Shown: positions 15,333 through 25,567 of the stretch, in pieces
Layout: each line of letters opens with the position of its first letter
Position numbering within the stretch: position 1 is the first letter of the stretch
NCBI GenBank assembly: GCA_937928545.1
Contig: CALGJQ010000007.1
Coordinates: forward strand, 248,001 to 312,000
Length of the DNA stretch: 64,000 bases
Direction: 5' to 3'
Source: an uncultured Verrucomicrobiales bacterium
Lineage (GTDB): Bacteria; Verrucomicrobiota; Verrucomicrobiia; Verrucomicrobiales; Akkermansiaceae
Notes under the pieces: generated by a model
Told to the model about the DNA's origin: nothing
What the model saw: the letters and a program-made list of their open reading frames with translations, nothing else
The model's database searches: none
Position numbers and translations under genes: made by a program

Positions 15333-18197
15333 ATGATGAAAATCTCCGTGAAAATTTTCCCAATTCTGTGTGTCGGTCTCTTGCAGGGGCAGGATAATGA
15401 TGAAAATCGGCCGCTCGATGGGAATACCAATCCGTATGTCGATTTTCTTTCGGCCGAAATAGTGGCATCTCCCACTCCTGGTGAAACAGCCCTTGGGTTG
15501 ACCTTTAGTGAGGAAATGGTCTTACCTCCAGACTGTGATATTCATGGCTTTGGGGTCAAAAAAATCCCTATAACTACACGGGCTTGGACCAATCCACTCC
15601 TCGAAGACCTAAATGGAGACGGAAAGCTTGATCTTATCGTTGCTGATGGGGAAAAGATCCTTGTCTATGAAAATATCGGCATCGCAGATGAACTTCAACT
15701 AAAAGCCAATGGGTATTGCATTGCAATTCGATCTTCAGGTCTTAGGTATCATCTTTCTTTATCTGATCTTACCGGAGATGATTTACCGGACTTGATCTGT
15801 AGTGATTCTTCTTCAGGTGAAATTTCCATGTTCCAAGGTTTGTCAACAGTCTCAGAAAATGGATTTCCAGATTTTGCAGAAGAGTTGCCTCTCACGACGG
15901 TAGATGCTGGCGGAAGTATCATTAATATTTCGGGCCCAAATCAGACAACTCATCCGGAAGCAATACGGCCTTTTGTAAATTTCACATACCCTCATCCCAC
16001 TTTTGCGGTTGCTTGTAAAATCGATTACAGCGCCCCTGGCGATAGAGACCTGCTGGTCGTTGGTTCACAAAGACATTGGGATCCCTTCGAAAACGATGTG
16101 GTGATAAAATTGAATTTCCATATTTATCCCGCCGGTTCGAGCTCTCATCACTTTGATGAATCAGTTCCACTATTGATTGACGGACAGGATACCCTTCTAG
16201 ATTTTCGGTCCCTTAACCCCGTCGTTTCTTACAGAGACTATGACGGGATCAATGGGCCTGATCTCATTGTGACAGGTTCTAGTTCTGCCTCAAATGATCC
16301 AACTAGAACTAAGGTCTATGTTGCTCTTAACACTGGTGCGAGAAACGAGAGTGGTAAGCTCGTTTTTGGAGCCTTTGAAGATAAGACGCCTGATGTTCTT
16401 CCAGAGGACTTTGGCCACTACTCAGCCATGCTTTTTGCTCATGTGAATAATGATGCCCTTCTGGATCTCGTCGTTTCATCTCAAACGACAATAGGACCTG
16501 CTCAGCGCCTCCTGAGATCTTACAAGGGGCAAAATACGGGTTCCCTCATGCACAACCTCCCAGATTCTGGATTTGTGATTGGCTCGAGTGAGTCAGCTCA
16601 GAGACTAGCTGGAGGCTTTGGAGATAGATCTCCGTTTTATGGAGCAGATTTTAACAATGATGGAAGAGTCGATTTAGTCAAAGGGAGCCCCTCAGGGCAA
16701 ATTTCCGTCTTTTACTGCACTGCTGCCAACACTTTTGAACCAACTTTTGCCTCTCCCATTTTATGCCGAAAATCTGACGGATCTATCTTCGTAGCAGAGT
16801 CAATCATCAATAATCCTTATGAGTTAGATTATCGAGCGATTCCTTATGACAGTGATTTGGATGGAGTGGTAGAAGGTCTTGTTATTGCATACGCCAATAA
16901 GCTGCTCTACGCCGAACTCCTGAGCCTTGATGAGTTTGGGTGCCTTGTTCTTGCTGATCCTGTCGAAATCGCTTTACCGGCCGATCTTCAAAGCGCAGAA
17001 GCGAAGGCAATCACGATTGCCATGGGCGACTTTAGCTCTCAAGCCGGAGGAGGGCAATATGATGGTGCAATCGTCATGGTTGATCGCTATCTTCCTGGGA
17101 GCGAACCGTCGTCGTTCTACTCTACCTATTTCGTCGAGCTTTCTGGGACCAATCCACCAGTGATTCAGAATCCAGTTCTGCTTGAAGAGTTTGGTTCCAT
17201 ACACGTGCATCCCCACTATCCTCTTTGCCCGCTTTTGCGAGATTTTGATGGCGATGAAAAACTTGATTTAGCAATCTGTCCCGAGATGGGTACTGGCTTC
17301 GATATCACCCATCGGTTTAGATGGTATCAAAACGTTTCCCAGTCTTCAGGCCCAATCACACAATCGGGAAGTTTTAGCCTAGACGGAGCGGGGGTGTTTA
17401 CCGACGGGACTTCAGTCCTCAATGCGCATTTTAGTTCTTCAAGATCATTAATGATTTTTGATCACCCCAACCAAGACGAAACCCGTCCTCTCGTGCTCAT
17501 GGACGCCGTATCAGATAATGGAGGATATGAGTATTTTATGCTGGATGGGCTCCATGAGATTAATCCTGAAGATCCTGAAGAAGATCCTGTGGCGGGGGTT
17601 TATCAGTTGGAAGATGGAGATTTAATTTTAGAGCGGGTGACTGATCGGAATGGCGGGAGCCTAATGATGGTAGTCAACCAAGTGATGGCCTCTTCAGTTG
17701 ATGGAGTTGTTGAAGTTGTTGAAGGCGATGAACAGAAAATCCGGAAAATCCGGATCACCGTCCCCGTCGGTCTGACTGAGGGGGACAGAGTCTCCGTGAA
17801 TCAGATTACGACCAAAATTCAAAACGCCTCCACGGAGATGGACGAGACTCATAAAGTCGCCTTCAGCAACTTTCCAATCTTAGGATACAATGATGACTTT
17901 GACACTGATGGCCTCGCCGATTGGTGGGAGGTCGTCTTTGGGATCGACTCTGCTTCCAGCGACTCTGACGACGATGGGCTTCTTGATGGGGAAGACGATC
18001 ATGATCTCGATGGCCTTTCGAACAAAGAGGAATCTGAATGGTATTTCCCTGAATTAGGATGGGTTCTTTCGCCGATCGATGAAGATAGTGATGACGATGG
18101 GGTCCTGGATAAGGACGATCAAAACCTTTCAGATGACGATAGCCTAGCGGCTCCGCCCGTTACCGAAGTGAAGGTGCTCACGCCTCTCGTCAATTAA
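15333..18197 (+). CDS. Exported FG-GAP/VCBS-type repeat protein with TSP3 tail
   Basis: 954 residues with a signal peptide (MKISVKIFPILCVGLLQGQ, start at 15333 or 15336). It contains many beta-propeller FG-GAP/VCBS blades with calcium-binding Asp clusters (DLNGDGKLDLIVADG, DLTGDDLPDLICSD, DFNNDGRVDLVKG, DFDGDEKLDLAIC), as in integrin-alpha-like and SpvB/TcB-type proteins. The C-terminal ~90 residues have TSP3 repeats (DTDGLADWWE, DSDDDGLLDGEDD, DSDDDGVLDKDD). It lies 32 bases before the RHS gene. FG-GAP plus RHS genes side by side recall the TcB/TcC cocoon of Tc toxins, but no SpvB domain could be confirmed by eye. Confidence 0.8.
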   Translation: MMKISVKIFPILCVGLLQGQDNDENRPLDGNTNPYVDFLSAEIVASPTPGETALGLTFSEEMVLPPDCDIHGFGVKKIPITTRAWTNPLLEDLNGDGKLDLIVADGEKILVYENIGIADELQLKANGYCIAIRSSGLRYHLSLSDLTGDDLPDLICSDSSSGEISMFQGLSTVSENGFPDFAEELPLTTVDAGGSIINISGPNQTTHPEAIRPFVNFTYPHPTFAVACKIDYSAPGDRDLLVVGSQRHWDPFENDVVIKLNFHIYPAGSSSHHFDESVPLLIDGQDTLLDFRSLNPVVSYRDYDGINGPDLIVTGSSSASNDPTRTKVYVALNTGARNESGKLVFGAFEDKTPDVLPEDFGHYSAMLFAHVNNDALLDLVVSSQTTIGPAQRLLRSYKGQNTGSLMHNLPDSGFVIGSSESAQRLAGGFGDRSPFYGADFNNDGRVDLVKGSPSGQISVFYCTAANTFEPTFASPILCRKSDGSIFVAESIINNPYELDYRAIPYDSDLDGVVEGLVIAYANKLLYAELLSLDEFGCLVLADPVEIALPADLQSAEAKAITIAMGDFSSQAGGGQYDGAIVMVDRYLPGSEPSSFYSTYFVELSGTNPPVIQNPVLLEEFGSIHVHPHYPLCPLLRDFDGDEKLDLAICPEMGTGFDITHRFRWYQNVSQSSGPITQSGSFSLDGAGVFTDGTSVLNAHFSSSRSLMIFDHPNQDETRPLVLMDAVSDNGGYEYFMLDGLHEINPEDPEEDPVAGVYQLEDGDLILERVTDRNGGSLMMVVNQVMASSVDGVVEVVEGDEQKIRKIRITVPVGLTEGDRVSVNQITTKIQNASTEMDETHKVAFSNFPILGYNDDFDTDGLADWWEVVFGIDSASSDSDDDGLLDGEDDHDLDGLSNKEESEWYFPELGWVLSPIDEDSDDDGVLDKDDQNLSDDDSLAAPPVTEVKVLTPLVN

Positions 18198-18229
18198 AGA
18201 ACTCAAGCACCTTACATCTAATTTTATTC

Positions 18230-21200
18230 ATGATTAAGAGAACATTCTTCTTGGTAAATCTTGCCTTACTTTCCCTTTGCTCGGCACAGGACGAGAACAT
18301 TAATTTTTGTGTCGTCTCGGGGGAGGAGCCACTTCTTTATAGTGAGGCAAATGCCTATCTTGAAATTGAGAATGGGACAGGTTCGACTAAGGACTATCAG
18401 CCCAACGAGGCCTGTCATCTGTTTAAGAATCTCCCTAAGGAAGCTTCTTTTGAGATGACCGTTAAGGAGACTCCTGCTGCCGCAGCCTCTGGGGCTGCAG
18501 AATGTTTTAGTTTGATTAATGTCCCAAGTAACGTCGACTCAATCACCATTGAGGCAGAGGATGGGAAAAAGAATCAATACAAGAAAGTTAATGGTTTCTT
18601 CTTTTGTAACGAACAGATTGAACCTGCTGGGATGGTTTCTTTGCTGACTCGGAATGGGAAAACTCAGTTGAAGGTCAAAGGAGATGGGACCGAGGATGGT
18701 GTGACTACGAAGGCTAAAGTTTCGACTTCTGAATCATGTGGTAATGATAGTGGGAGCGAGATCAAAGTTGAACTGGGTAGTCCTGAAGCCGAAACTCAAG
18801 ATCCGGTTACTGGAGATGGGAGCCCTGTGACTCTGCCAGGCGGAGGCGCCTCGACTCCGGAAGGTGCTCCGGGCGGTGATGCTCCGAGTTGTTGTGCCAG
18901 TAGACCGGTTTCGCCAGATCAAGCTGGAATTGCCGATGGTCCTTTTCGAGCGACATATCGCCCGGGAGCAGAACTGAGGAACTCCCTTGAAAGATTTGCG
19001 GGCTTCTGGGGATCACCTCTTGCAGATCCTGATAACCCAGCCGTGTACAAATATGACGGTGACTTTAGTGATCCCTATGCTGCCAGTCGTATCCAAAATT
19101 TGTGGCTTAAAACCTGCGAAGACGTAAGGAAAACAGGGCAGCGCGAAATTTTCGACTCTCAGTGTGGTATCAAGGCGTGGTCTTACGACTCAGTAGATTC
19201 ACGTATCTATATTCTCCAACTTCGTGAAGGGGATCACTTGACGCAGATGCGTTATGAAAAATTAAGTGAGGACGTCGGCAATGAAGGCATTCCCAATGTT
19301 TACCACCGAGTGTCCGTGACATATTACTTGCTGGATAAGGTTCCAAAGACTCCGGTTTGGCATCAGTATGAAGATCCTGATAATAAAGGGAAGTTTCTAA
19401 TAGGCCAAAAAACGTTCGATGAGTCTCCGGAAGCCTATCCTACCGAACTCGATGCAAGTTTCTTGGCCACTTATGAAGGTCTTTACCTCACCGAAGGGAG
19501 TCACGTGAAGAAGGACCTCAGCGTCAGGCCGATTTTCTACGAGGAACGTGTCCTCCCTGACGGGCGAGTCAGAGTTGAAATCAGTCGTGACCCCTTCACT
19601 GACAATAATCCTGAAATCGTCACTCGAATTACTCAGCAAATAACGATCGGGGGAGAAGTAAACTGGGAAAGCGAAACAACATTAGATCGTTTGGTCGAGG
19701 GTGAGGTTGTGGAGCGGGAGATCGTCATTCATCAAAAGAAAGTTCTCCTTAATGCAGAACCACCGGAGGACGGTGAACTGGAAGAAACTGTCATAATGCG
19801 AGAATTCCGTGGTGCTTCAGAAGCTGAATTGGAACTAGTTTCAGAGTCTACCAAGGTCTATTTGAGTTTTACTCGCGATATTAGCGATACTCGCGAGGAT
19901 CCCATTCGTGAGCCTCTACTTCTCAGTTCATCTGACGGGGGTCCTCACGCAACTATCTATCACTATCGTTATGATGAGGAGCAGTCGGCCCTCAGTGGAT
20001 ACATTGCTGGGATTGAGTATCCTGATGGCACCTGGGTCCATTACGGCTACCAGAACCTAGCCTTCGATGATTCTTTCGATATTGAGGTTCGTCCATTCGG
20101 GGATGAAGCCTTTCCTGTTCTCGACGATTTTGATGCCTCCACCGCTACTTTAGCTGAGCTGGAGCCCTACCACGTCACGGTGGATTCACACGTCGATTCC
20201 TCCGAATACCTTACCACAGAATACATCGGGGGACAGCAGGTCTCAAAGACGGGGCTTCGCTATGATCTCTGCGACGATCATGATGATGAAAATGAGCTCT
20301 ACGATTACGGGTGTACGACCACAAAACGTTACTTCGCAGATGGAGAAGATGATTATCTTAGGTCGATCGTGGAGCATTTCGTCATTGAAGGGAGTGAAGA
20401 GCAAGATCCAACCTTGGATGGGAAGCTCCGGAGAATCATTCATTCAGACGGAACTATGGAGACCTACGATTATGCCTACGGCTTCTTCCATGGGAGAGAA
20501 GAGGGCTGGCTTGCTGCTGGTAATCGAAGTTTTAAAGAATATTTGGCATACACAGATGAATACGTTTGGGACTATATCGACGATGATGGTAACGTAGTCG
20601 AGATCCCAACAGATCTACGCACTCTTGTGATTCAAGGAACAGCTGGCTCGCCATCGGGGCTTACGGAGCAGACGACGATCAGGATCACTTATGAAGGCTT
20701 AGATGGAAAAGAAACGACTAGCCGAACTCGCCTCTATCAGGACGGGGGAGGGGTACAGGTAGTGGGGGAGGGCACTGCAATGTCCGTGACTGACACTGGT
20801 CTCCAAGATCTCCCTCTTTTATCCTCAAGTCATTTCGTTGAATATGAGGACGATGACGAGAATCAAATTTCCGAACAGAGATCCAATGGTCGCTTAGTCT
20901 CGAAAAATATTCGATCGGCCAATCGCAGTGAGTCGATCTCTCTTGGCGGCGGAAGAACGGTCACCGAGTATGATGAGCAGGGCTCTTTCGAGAGTTCGAC
21001 GGTGTATCATCCTGCGCCCGGTGTTCCCGCAACTCGGGTCGAGTACGCATACAATGGGCGAACGACGACCACGACTCGGACCTGGGTTCAGAATTCTGGA
21101 AATGAGCAAGAAGACTTAGCTTCGGTTTCCACGGTGACGACCAGCGACCTGATCGGTCGCTTGGAAAGTCAGGTTTCAGGAACGGGGCTTGTCACTTCCT

Positions 21201-24200
21201 ACGCTTACCCAACTCGTTTTGAAACCGAGGTCTCGGTAGCGGGGGAATTGGTGCGTAGGGAGGAAAGTTCGCCAAGCGCTTACCACAGGCTTGTCTATTC
21301 AGCCGGAGATCAGGGGGATGGCGTCTTTGCGATGGGGGATGATCCCGTAAGTTCGAGCAGTCGGGAGCAAGATGACAACGGCGATATTGTTCAAACGACC
21401 TGGCAACTCGGTGGGCCAGAAAGAAGTGTGACCTTCGATCAATTGGGGAATATTCTCACTTCCACAGCTTTAGGGCTTACGACCACTTATAGCTATGACG
21501 CCTTTAGAAGGGTGGAGAAGGTGCAGACCGTGGAGGAGGACGTGGGGGAGGAGGAGCAGACTGCCGTTCTACCTCCCACCTTGACGGTTTACGATGCTCT
21601 GGGCAGGGTCTGGAAACACGGAACTGATCGCGATGGAGATGGTGCTTTAACCGCTGGTTCCGATTATTTTACGGAGACTCTCTCCTCGTATCAGGAAATC
21701 GATGGTGCTTGGTGGCGCCAACAAGTGGTAAATTTGTTTCATTCGAGTGATGGCGTTCCGATTGTCACGACCAGTCGGAGTCGTGAATCTTTTCCTCCAA
21801 ACTCGGGGATCGTTTCGCAGAGTTTTGTCCAACGTGGAGACGGAAGCTCTGTCTTGACCACGCGGGAGATCGATCCCGACACTGGGGTTGAAGTGCTGAC
21901 GATCAATGACAGCAATTTCACTCGCGCGGTGAAATCGGTTTCGATCGGTGCTTATCCGATCTCTCAGCAAGATCCCCAATCTGGGAAGACCATCTTTTGG
22001 CAGTATGGGATCGAAGGCGGAAATCTCGTGACAAGCCAGACCGATTTACGTGGCGGTCTTTCAAAGACAGCGACCAATATTTTGGGCCAGACGACCTACA
22101 CTCAAAATCAACTGGGAGAAAAGACGAACTATTCCTATTACACAGGAAACATCCGAGGATCAGGACAGCTTTCCTCCACCACAAATGCGGAGAACGAAGT
22201 TGTGTCCTACACCTACAGTCCACTCGGGCAGGTTCTCACGACAGAAGGAAGTGGGGCCTATCCCATGCAGTATGGCTATGATGCTGCGGGCCGGATGACC
22301 CATCTGACGACCCAGAGAGAAGAAGGAGAGGAATCTATCACCCGTTGGTTTTATCACCCGGATAACGGGAAATTAGCCCACAAAATTTACAACTATGATC
22401 CCACAAAGGCCCCAAATGAGGCTTTTGAAATCTCTCCAGGCGTCGGGACCTCCTACCTATATGATTCTTATGGCCGCTTAACCGACAAGATGCTGGCGCG
22501 TCGAAACGACTACAATCCAGACTCGGCCGCAGAAAGGCTCACGATCTCATACGATTATGATGAGTTTGGGAATTTGACTCTGATTTCTGATAATGAGGCT
22601 GCGGGTGCTGACCGGACTTCCAATGTTGATTTTAGGAATTTCGATCTGTCAGGACGTCCTCGTGAAGTTCATATGAAGGGACAGGGCCAGCTTGATCTTG
22701 CCTATGATCCTCTGGGTCGTTTTACAAGTTCGGAATCCTACCAGAACTCTCCCGACTTTGGAGATAGCGTTTTAGATGGTCTAAAGCTCACTCGAGAGGA
22801 AGTCGCCAATGCTGCCGGCTTCGCATCCCGAACCATGAGCACGAAGGTCTGGAATAATGCGAGCGTTTTAAGCACCAACCAACGAAATTCCTTAAACGGG
22901 CGCCTCACCAGTCAAAACATCACCATGACTTTGGGGGCCGCGAATGTATCGGCCAGTAATACCATCGAGAGCTACTATGAAGGAACGGGAGTTCCTCGTT
23001 CGAGAACCGTCACTTTGAATGGTCATGGTGTCACTCATCACCAGCTGCTTAATCTAGGAGGTCGCTTGAAGGGGATTTCGACCAAGGCGCTGGGTGGCCA
23101 ACAAGAAACCCTTTCGTGGGTTTCCTACTCCCATGATCGGGTCGGTCGCAGGCTCTCGGCCACCCGCGAAGACCGCACAAAATGGTCCTATAGCTACAAT
23201 GACCGAGGCGAGGTCACTGGGGCTTCTAAAGCACTGGCTGACGCGACCCTTTTGCCCGGGCATCAATTCACCTACCAATATGATGACATTGGGAATCGTG
23301 AAATTGCAACTTACGGAGGGGGGATTGATGGAGCAAATCCACGCACAATTTCTTACAGTCCAAATGCCCTGAATCAGTATACCGAATCTGACGGGGGGGG
23401 ATCTCTCCCCATCATTGGACTGGCTCCAGAAGATACCAACATTCTTGTCGCCCACGAAATTGGCGGGACTCCGAAGACCACCGATCGAGAAGGACCCTAT
23501 TTCTTTGCGGAACTCATTGCTGAGGATGATGATGGCCAGTGGAGAGAGATCTACATATCAGATGATGCCGCCATTACTGCCGATGATCAGCGTGGAGCTC
23601 AGTGGATCGAGCCTTTCAACCCATTTTATAGATATGATGCTGACGGAAATCTGGTGGCGGATAGCCGGTGGGAATACCGTTGGGATGCCAATAACCGCTT
23701 AGTTTGGATGCGCACGGCGGAATATGCGCGGGTCAATCGAGGGCATCCTGATCTCGAACTGAGATTTACCTATGATCACCAAGGAAGGCGGATCCGAAAA
23801 GAAGTGACCAATCGTACAAATCCTCAAGATTCCTATGACCGGAGATTCCTATACGACGCTTGGAATTTGGTTGCGGAGTTCAATTGGGTAGCTAACGGGT
23901 CTTCTGGAACTGTGAATCAAGTGGCATCTCATCAATGGGGGAATGACCTCAGTGGTTCCTCGCAAAGAGCGGGGGGTGTTGGCGGACTCCTGTTTTCTTG
24001 CACCAAAGATTCGGAGACCGGTCAATGGGCGAAGCTGATCCCCAGTTTCGATGGGAATGGAAATATAATTGCATGGTCCAAAGATGGCAATCTGGTCCAA
24101 AAAAATGATTATGACGCTTTCGGCAATACCTTGACTACTTATTCGGCCGGAGCAGATTTAGCAGAAAATCCATTTGGTTTCTCAACGAAATACGAGGATG

Positions 24201-25114
24201 TCGAGACGGGGCTGCTTTACTACGGCTACAGGTATTACGATCCGGTGACGGGAAGATGGCCAAGCAAAGACCCCATCGGGGAACGGGGCGGGATGAATCT
24301 CTACGGGATGGTTGGGAATGATGCCGTCAACAGAGTGGATTTGTTAGGTATGACAGGCCTCGGAAATGCACATTCTGCGTTTCAAGCTTCATTGTGGAAG
24401 GGGTATACGGAGGCAAAGGATATGCCCTCAACCAAACATGGGCATGGGAAAATAGACATCGCTATGTTGTGGTTGATATTACATACTAAGGGAGTCGAGA
24501 CTGTGTATGATCCTTCGTTTGCGACAGGGGAAGGGAGTTTTTCGAATCCGAATCCTCACTACGGTATTGGGGGGGACCCAAAGATTTCGGTCCGAAATGC
24601 TGCAGACTTAAGTGATCCGTTAACGGTTGCTATTCACGAAGCAACTCATGTTTTTCATGGTGACAGAACAGGAAGTAAATATGCTTGGAACGGTCGACGA
24701 AATGAAGGACGAGCGTATGCAATGGAAGCGATTTTTTCAATTCACCGTGAATTTGCAAAGATGTGGGAAAGGATTGAAGTCGCAAACGCTCGATTAGGTG
24801 ATAATTGCCCGGAGTTTGCGAGAGTGGTTCAGGACCAATGGCGCGAGTTTAGTGAGTATCTCAGCTATGATAGGTATCCTGTGGGCTCGGGGCATACTGG
24901 GAGTATAGACTCGAGGGATGTCGGTAATATTGAAGATGGGGCGCTAGGTGCAAGTTTTAGTTGTAATCAAGTTCAGCAAATAATGAACAATAAATTTCCG
25001 GGGTTATCTGGGTGTTGCATATCGGTGAGTTGTATAAAGGGTCCGAAAAAAAACATTGATGATAATGATTTTAATTTCAACGCCTTTACTTCTCAAGATG
25101 AAATGTTTAAGTAA
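18230..25114 (+). CDS. Exported RHS-repeat protein with C-terminal HExxH metallopeptidase-like toxin domain
   Basis: 2294 residues with a Sec signal peptide (MIKRTFFLVNLALLSLCSAQ). A Gly/Pro-rich linker (~190-220) leads into a long YD-repeat region (YSYDAFRRVEKV, YGYDAAGRMTHL, YSYNDRGEVTG, YRYDADGNLVADS, NDYDAFGNTLTTY). It closes with the RHS core signature near residues 1985-2040: YYGYRYYDPVTGRWPSKDP, G-G-M-N-L-Y, NDAVNRVDLLGM. The core usually forms a shell around the C-terminal toxin and cuts itself near such sites. The last ~251 residues (from ~2044) are AT-richer in DNA and unlike the rest. They contain H2136-E-A-T-H2140 and then N2158-E2159, the pattern of gluzincin zinc proteases. The gene overlaps the following lipoprotein gene by 17 bases. 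Confidence 0.9.
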   Translation: MIKRTFFLVNLALLSLCSAQDENINFCVVSGEEPLLYSEANAYLEIENGTGSTKDYQPNEACHLFKNLPKEASFEMTVKETPAAAASGAAECFSLINVPSNVDSITIEAEDGKKNQYKKVNGFFFCNEQIEPAGMVSLLTRNGKTQLKVKGDGTEDGVTTKAKVSTSESCGNDSGSEIKVELGSPEAETQDPVTGDGSPVTLPGGGASTPEGAPGGDAPSCCASRPVSPDQAGIADGPFRATYRPGAELRNSLERFAGFWGSPLADPDNPAVYKYDGDFSDPYAASRIQNLWLKTCEDVRKTGQREIFDSQCGIKAWSYDSVDSRIYILQLREGDHLTQMRYEKLSEDVGNEGIPNVYHRVSVTYYLLDKVPKTPVWHQYEDPDNKGKFLIGQKTFDESPEAYPTELDASFLATYEGLYLTEGSHVKKDLSVRPIFYEERVLPDGRVRVEISRDPFTDNNPEIVTRITQQITIGGEVNWESETTLDRLVEGEVVEREIVIHQKKVLLNAEPPEDGELEETVIMREFRGASEAELELVSESTKVYLSFTRDISDTREDPIREPLLLSSSDGGPHATIYHYRYDEEQSALSGYIAGIEYPDGTWVHYGYQNLAFDDSFDIEVRPFGDEAFPVLDDFDASTATLAELEPYHVTVDSHVDSSEYLTTEYIGGQQVSKTGLRYDLCDDHDDENELYDYGCTTTKRYFADGEDDYLRSIVEHFVIEGSEEQDPTLDGKLRRIIHSDGTMETYDYAYGFFHGREEGWLAAGNRSFKEYLAYTDEYVWDYIDDDGNVVEIPTDLRTLVIQGTAGSPSGLTEQTTIRITYEGLDGKETTSRTRLYQDGGGVQVVGEGTAMSVTDTGLQDLPLLSSSHFVEYEDDDENQISEQRSNGRLVSKNIRSANRSESISLGGGRTVTEYDEQGSFESSTVYHPAPGVPATRVEYAYNGRTTTTTRTWVQNSGNEQEDLASVSTVTTSDLIGRLESQVSGTGLVTSYAYPTRFETEVSVAGELVRREESSPSAYHRLVYSAGDQGDGVFAMGDDPVSSSSREQDDNGDIVQTTWQLGGPERSVTFDQLGNILTSTALGLTTTYSYDAFRRVEKVQTVEEDVGEEEQTAVLPPTLTVYDALGRVWKHGTDRDGDGALTAGSDYFTETLSSYQEIDGAWWRQQVVNLFHSSDGVPIVTTSRSRESFPPNSGIVSQSFVQRGDGSSVLTTREIDPDTGVEVLTINDSNFTRAVKSVSIGAYPISQQDPQSGKTIFWQYGIEGGNLVTSQTDLRGGLSKTATNILGQTTYTQNQLGEKTNYSYYTGNIRGSGQLSSTTNAENEVVSYTYSPLGQVLTTEGSGAYPMQYGYDAAGRMTHLTTQREEGEESITRWFYHPDNGKLAHKIYNYDPTKAPNEAFEISPGVGTSYLYDSYGRLTDKMLARRNDYNPDSAAERLTISYDYDEFGNLTLISDNEAAGADRTSNVDFRNFDLSGRPREVHMKGQGQLDLAYDPLGRFTSSESYQNSPDFGDSVLDGLKLTREEVANAAGFASRTMSTKVWNNASVLSTNQRNSLNGRLTSQNITMTLGAANVSASNTIESYYEGTGVPRSRTVTLNGHGVTHHQLLNLGGRLKGISTKALGGQQETLSWVSYSHDRVGRRLSATREDRTKWSYSYNDRGEVTGASKALADATLLPGHQFTYQYDDIGNREIATYGGGIDGANPRTISYSPNALNQYTESDGGGSLPIIGLAPEDTNILVAHEIGGTPKTTDREGPYFFAELIAEDDDGQWREIYISDDAAITADDQRGAQWIEPFNPFYRYDADGNLVADSRWEYRWDANNRLVWMRTAEYARVNRGHPDLELRFTYDHQGRRIRKEVTNRTNPQDSYDRRFLYDAWNLVAEFNWVANGSSGTVNQVASHQWGNDLSGSSQRAGGVGGLLFSCTKDSETGQWAKLIPSFDGNGNIIAWSKDGNLVQKNDYDAFGNTLTTYSAGADLAENPFGFSTKYEDVETGLLYYGYRYYDPVTGRWPSKDPIGERGGMNLYGMVGNDAVNRVDLLGMTGLGNAHSAFQASLWKGYTEAKDMPSTKHGHGKIDIAMLWLILHTKGVETVYDPSFATGEGSFSNPNPHYGIGGDPKISVRNAADLSDPLTVAIHEATHVFHGDRTGSKYAWNGRRNEGRAYAMEAIFSIHREFAKMWERIEVANARLGDNCPEFARVVQDQWREFSEYLSYDRYPVGSGHTGSIDSRDVGNIEDGALGASFSCNQVQQIMNNKFPGLSGCCISVSCIKGPKKNIDDNDFNFNAFTSQDEMFK
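24360..25114 (+). other. RHS C-terminal (CT) toxin module
   Basis: This is the part of the RHS gene after the core motif. Base composition falls clearly below that of the core, as is usual for exchanged CT modules. HEATH is encoded at 24635-24649 and the NE pair at 24701-24706; the 19-residue spacing from the second His to the Glu is close to that of thermolysin-like proteases. Several Cys residues cluster at the end (SCNQ, GCCISVSC). Confidence 0.7.
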
Positions 25115-25484
25115 TTATTTTTGGATAAGCCTTTTGTCCTGTCCTGTTCTCGTTTCTTGTAAGGTCCAAGACAACGATAGAGGTGTCCCGCTCACCAATC
25201 GAGCTATAATGAATCTTCGAGTCGCTGTAAGATTATTTATTAGAAATGAAGGTGATGCGGGGATATTAGAGCGAATGGATCCAAAGAGTCTTTATCTTTT
25301 CATAGAGGGGAATGATCTTCCAAAGTCTGGCATTTGGGAAGAGAAGAAAGAGGTTCTCGATGTGTGGGGACATCCTTTTCTTATTAAGGTTACGGAAAAG
25401 AAGTTTTCGATACGTAGCTTCGGCGAAGATGGGGTTGAGTTTAATGACGATGATATTGATCTCCATTTTGACATAAATCCATAG
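25098..25484 (+). CDS. Lipoprotein with GspG-like tail, candidate immunity protein of the RHS toxin
   Basis: 128 residues from the ATG at 25098, overlapping the RHS stop by 17 bases. The N-terminus is a lipoprotein signal (MKCLSNYFWISLLSC then PVLVSC, lipobox L-V-S-C with Cys21). The C-terminal half has a pattern like the end of type II secretion pseudopilin GspG: VLDVWGHPFLIKV, FSIRSFGEDGVEF and DDDID, but without the pilin helix. Sited directly after a polymorphic toxin and anchored outside the cytoplasm, it fits an immunity protein against an exported toxin; that is inference from position. It shares the low GC of the CT module. A start at 25056 is possible but spoils the signal peptide. 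Confidence 0.75.
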   Translation: MKCLSNYFWISLLSCPVLVSCKVQDNDRGVPLTNRAIMNLRVAVRLFIRNEGDAGILERMDPKSLYLFIEGNDLPKSGIWEEKKEVLDVWGHPFLIKVTEKKFSIRSFGEDGVEFNDDDIDLHFDINP

Positions 25485-25515
25485 TGAGCGACCGCAACAA
25501 ACTAATAACTAATAA

Positions 25516-25560
25516 ACTAAGGTGCCAGACAACCAGGGACTAAGGTGCCAGACAAGCAGT
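25516..25560 (+). repeat. Tandem 23-bp repeat, two copies
   Basis: ACTAAGGTGCCAGACAACCA begins at 25516 and recurs at 25539 with one changed base. A third degenerate copy lies at 25687-25708, next to the RAYT start. The core TGCCAGAC is shared with the other repeat family in this island, so these are probably transposase-recognised REP-like sequences. Confidence 0.6.
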
Positions 25561-25567
25561 GAGTGAG

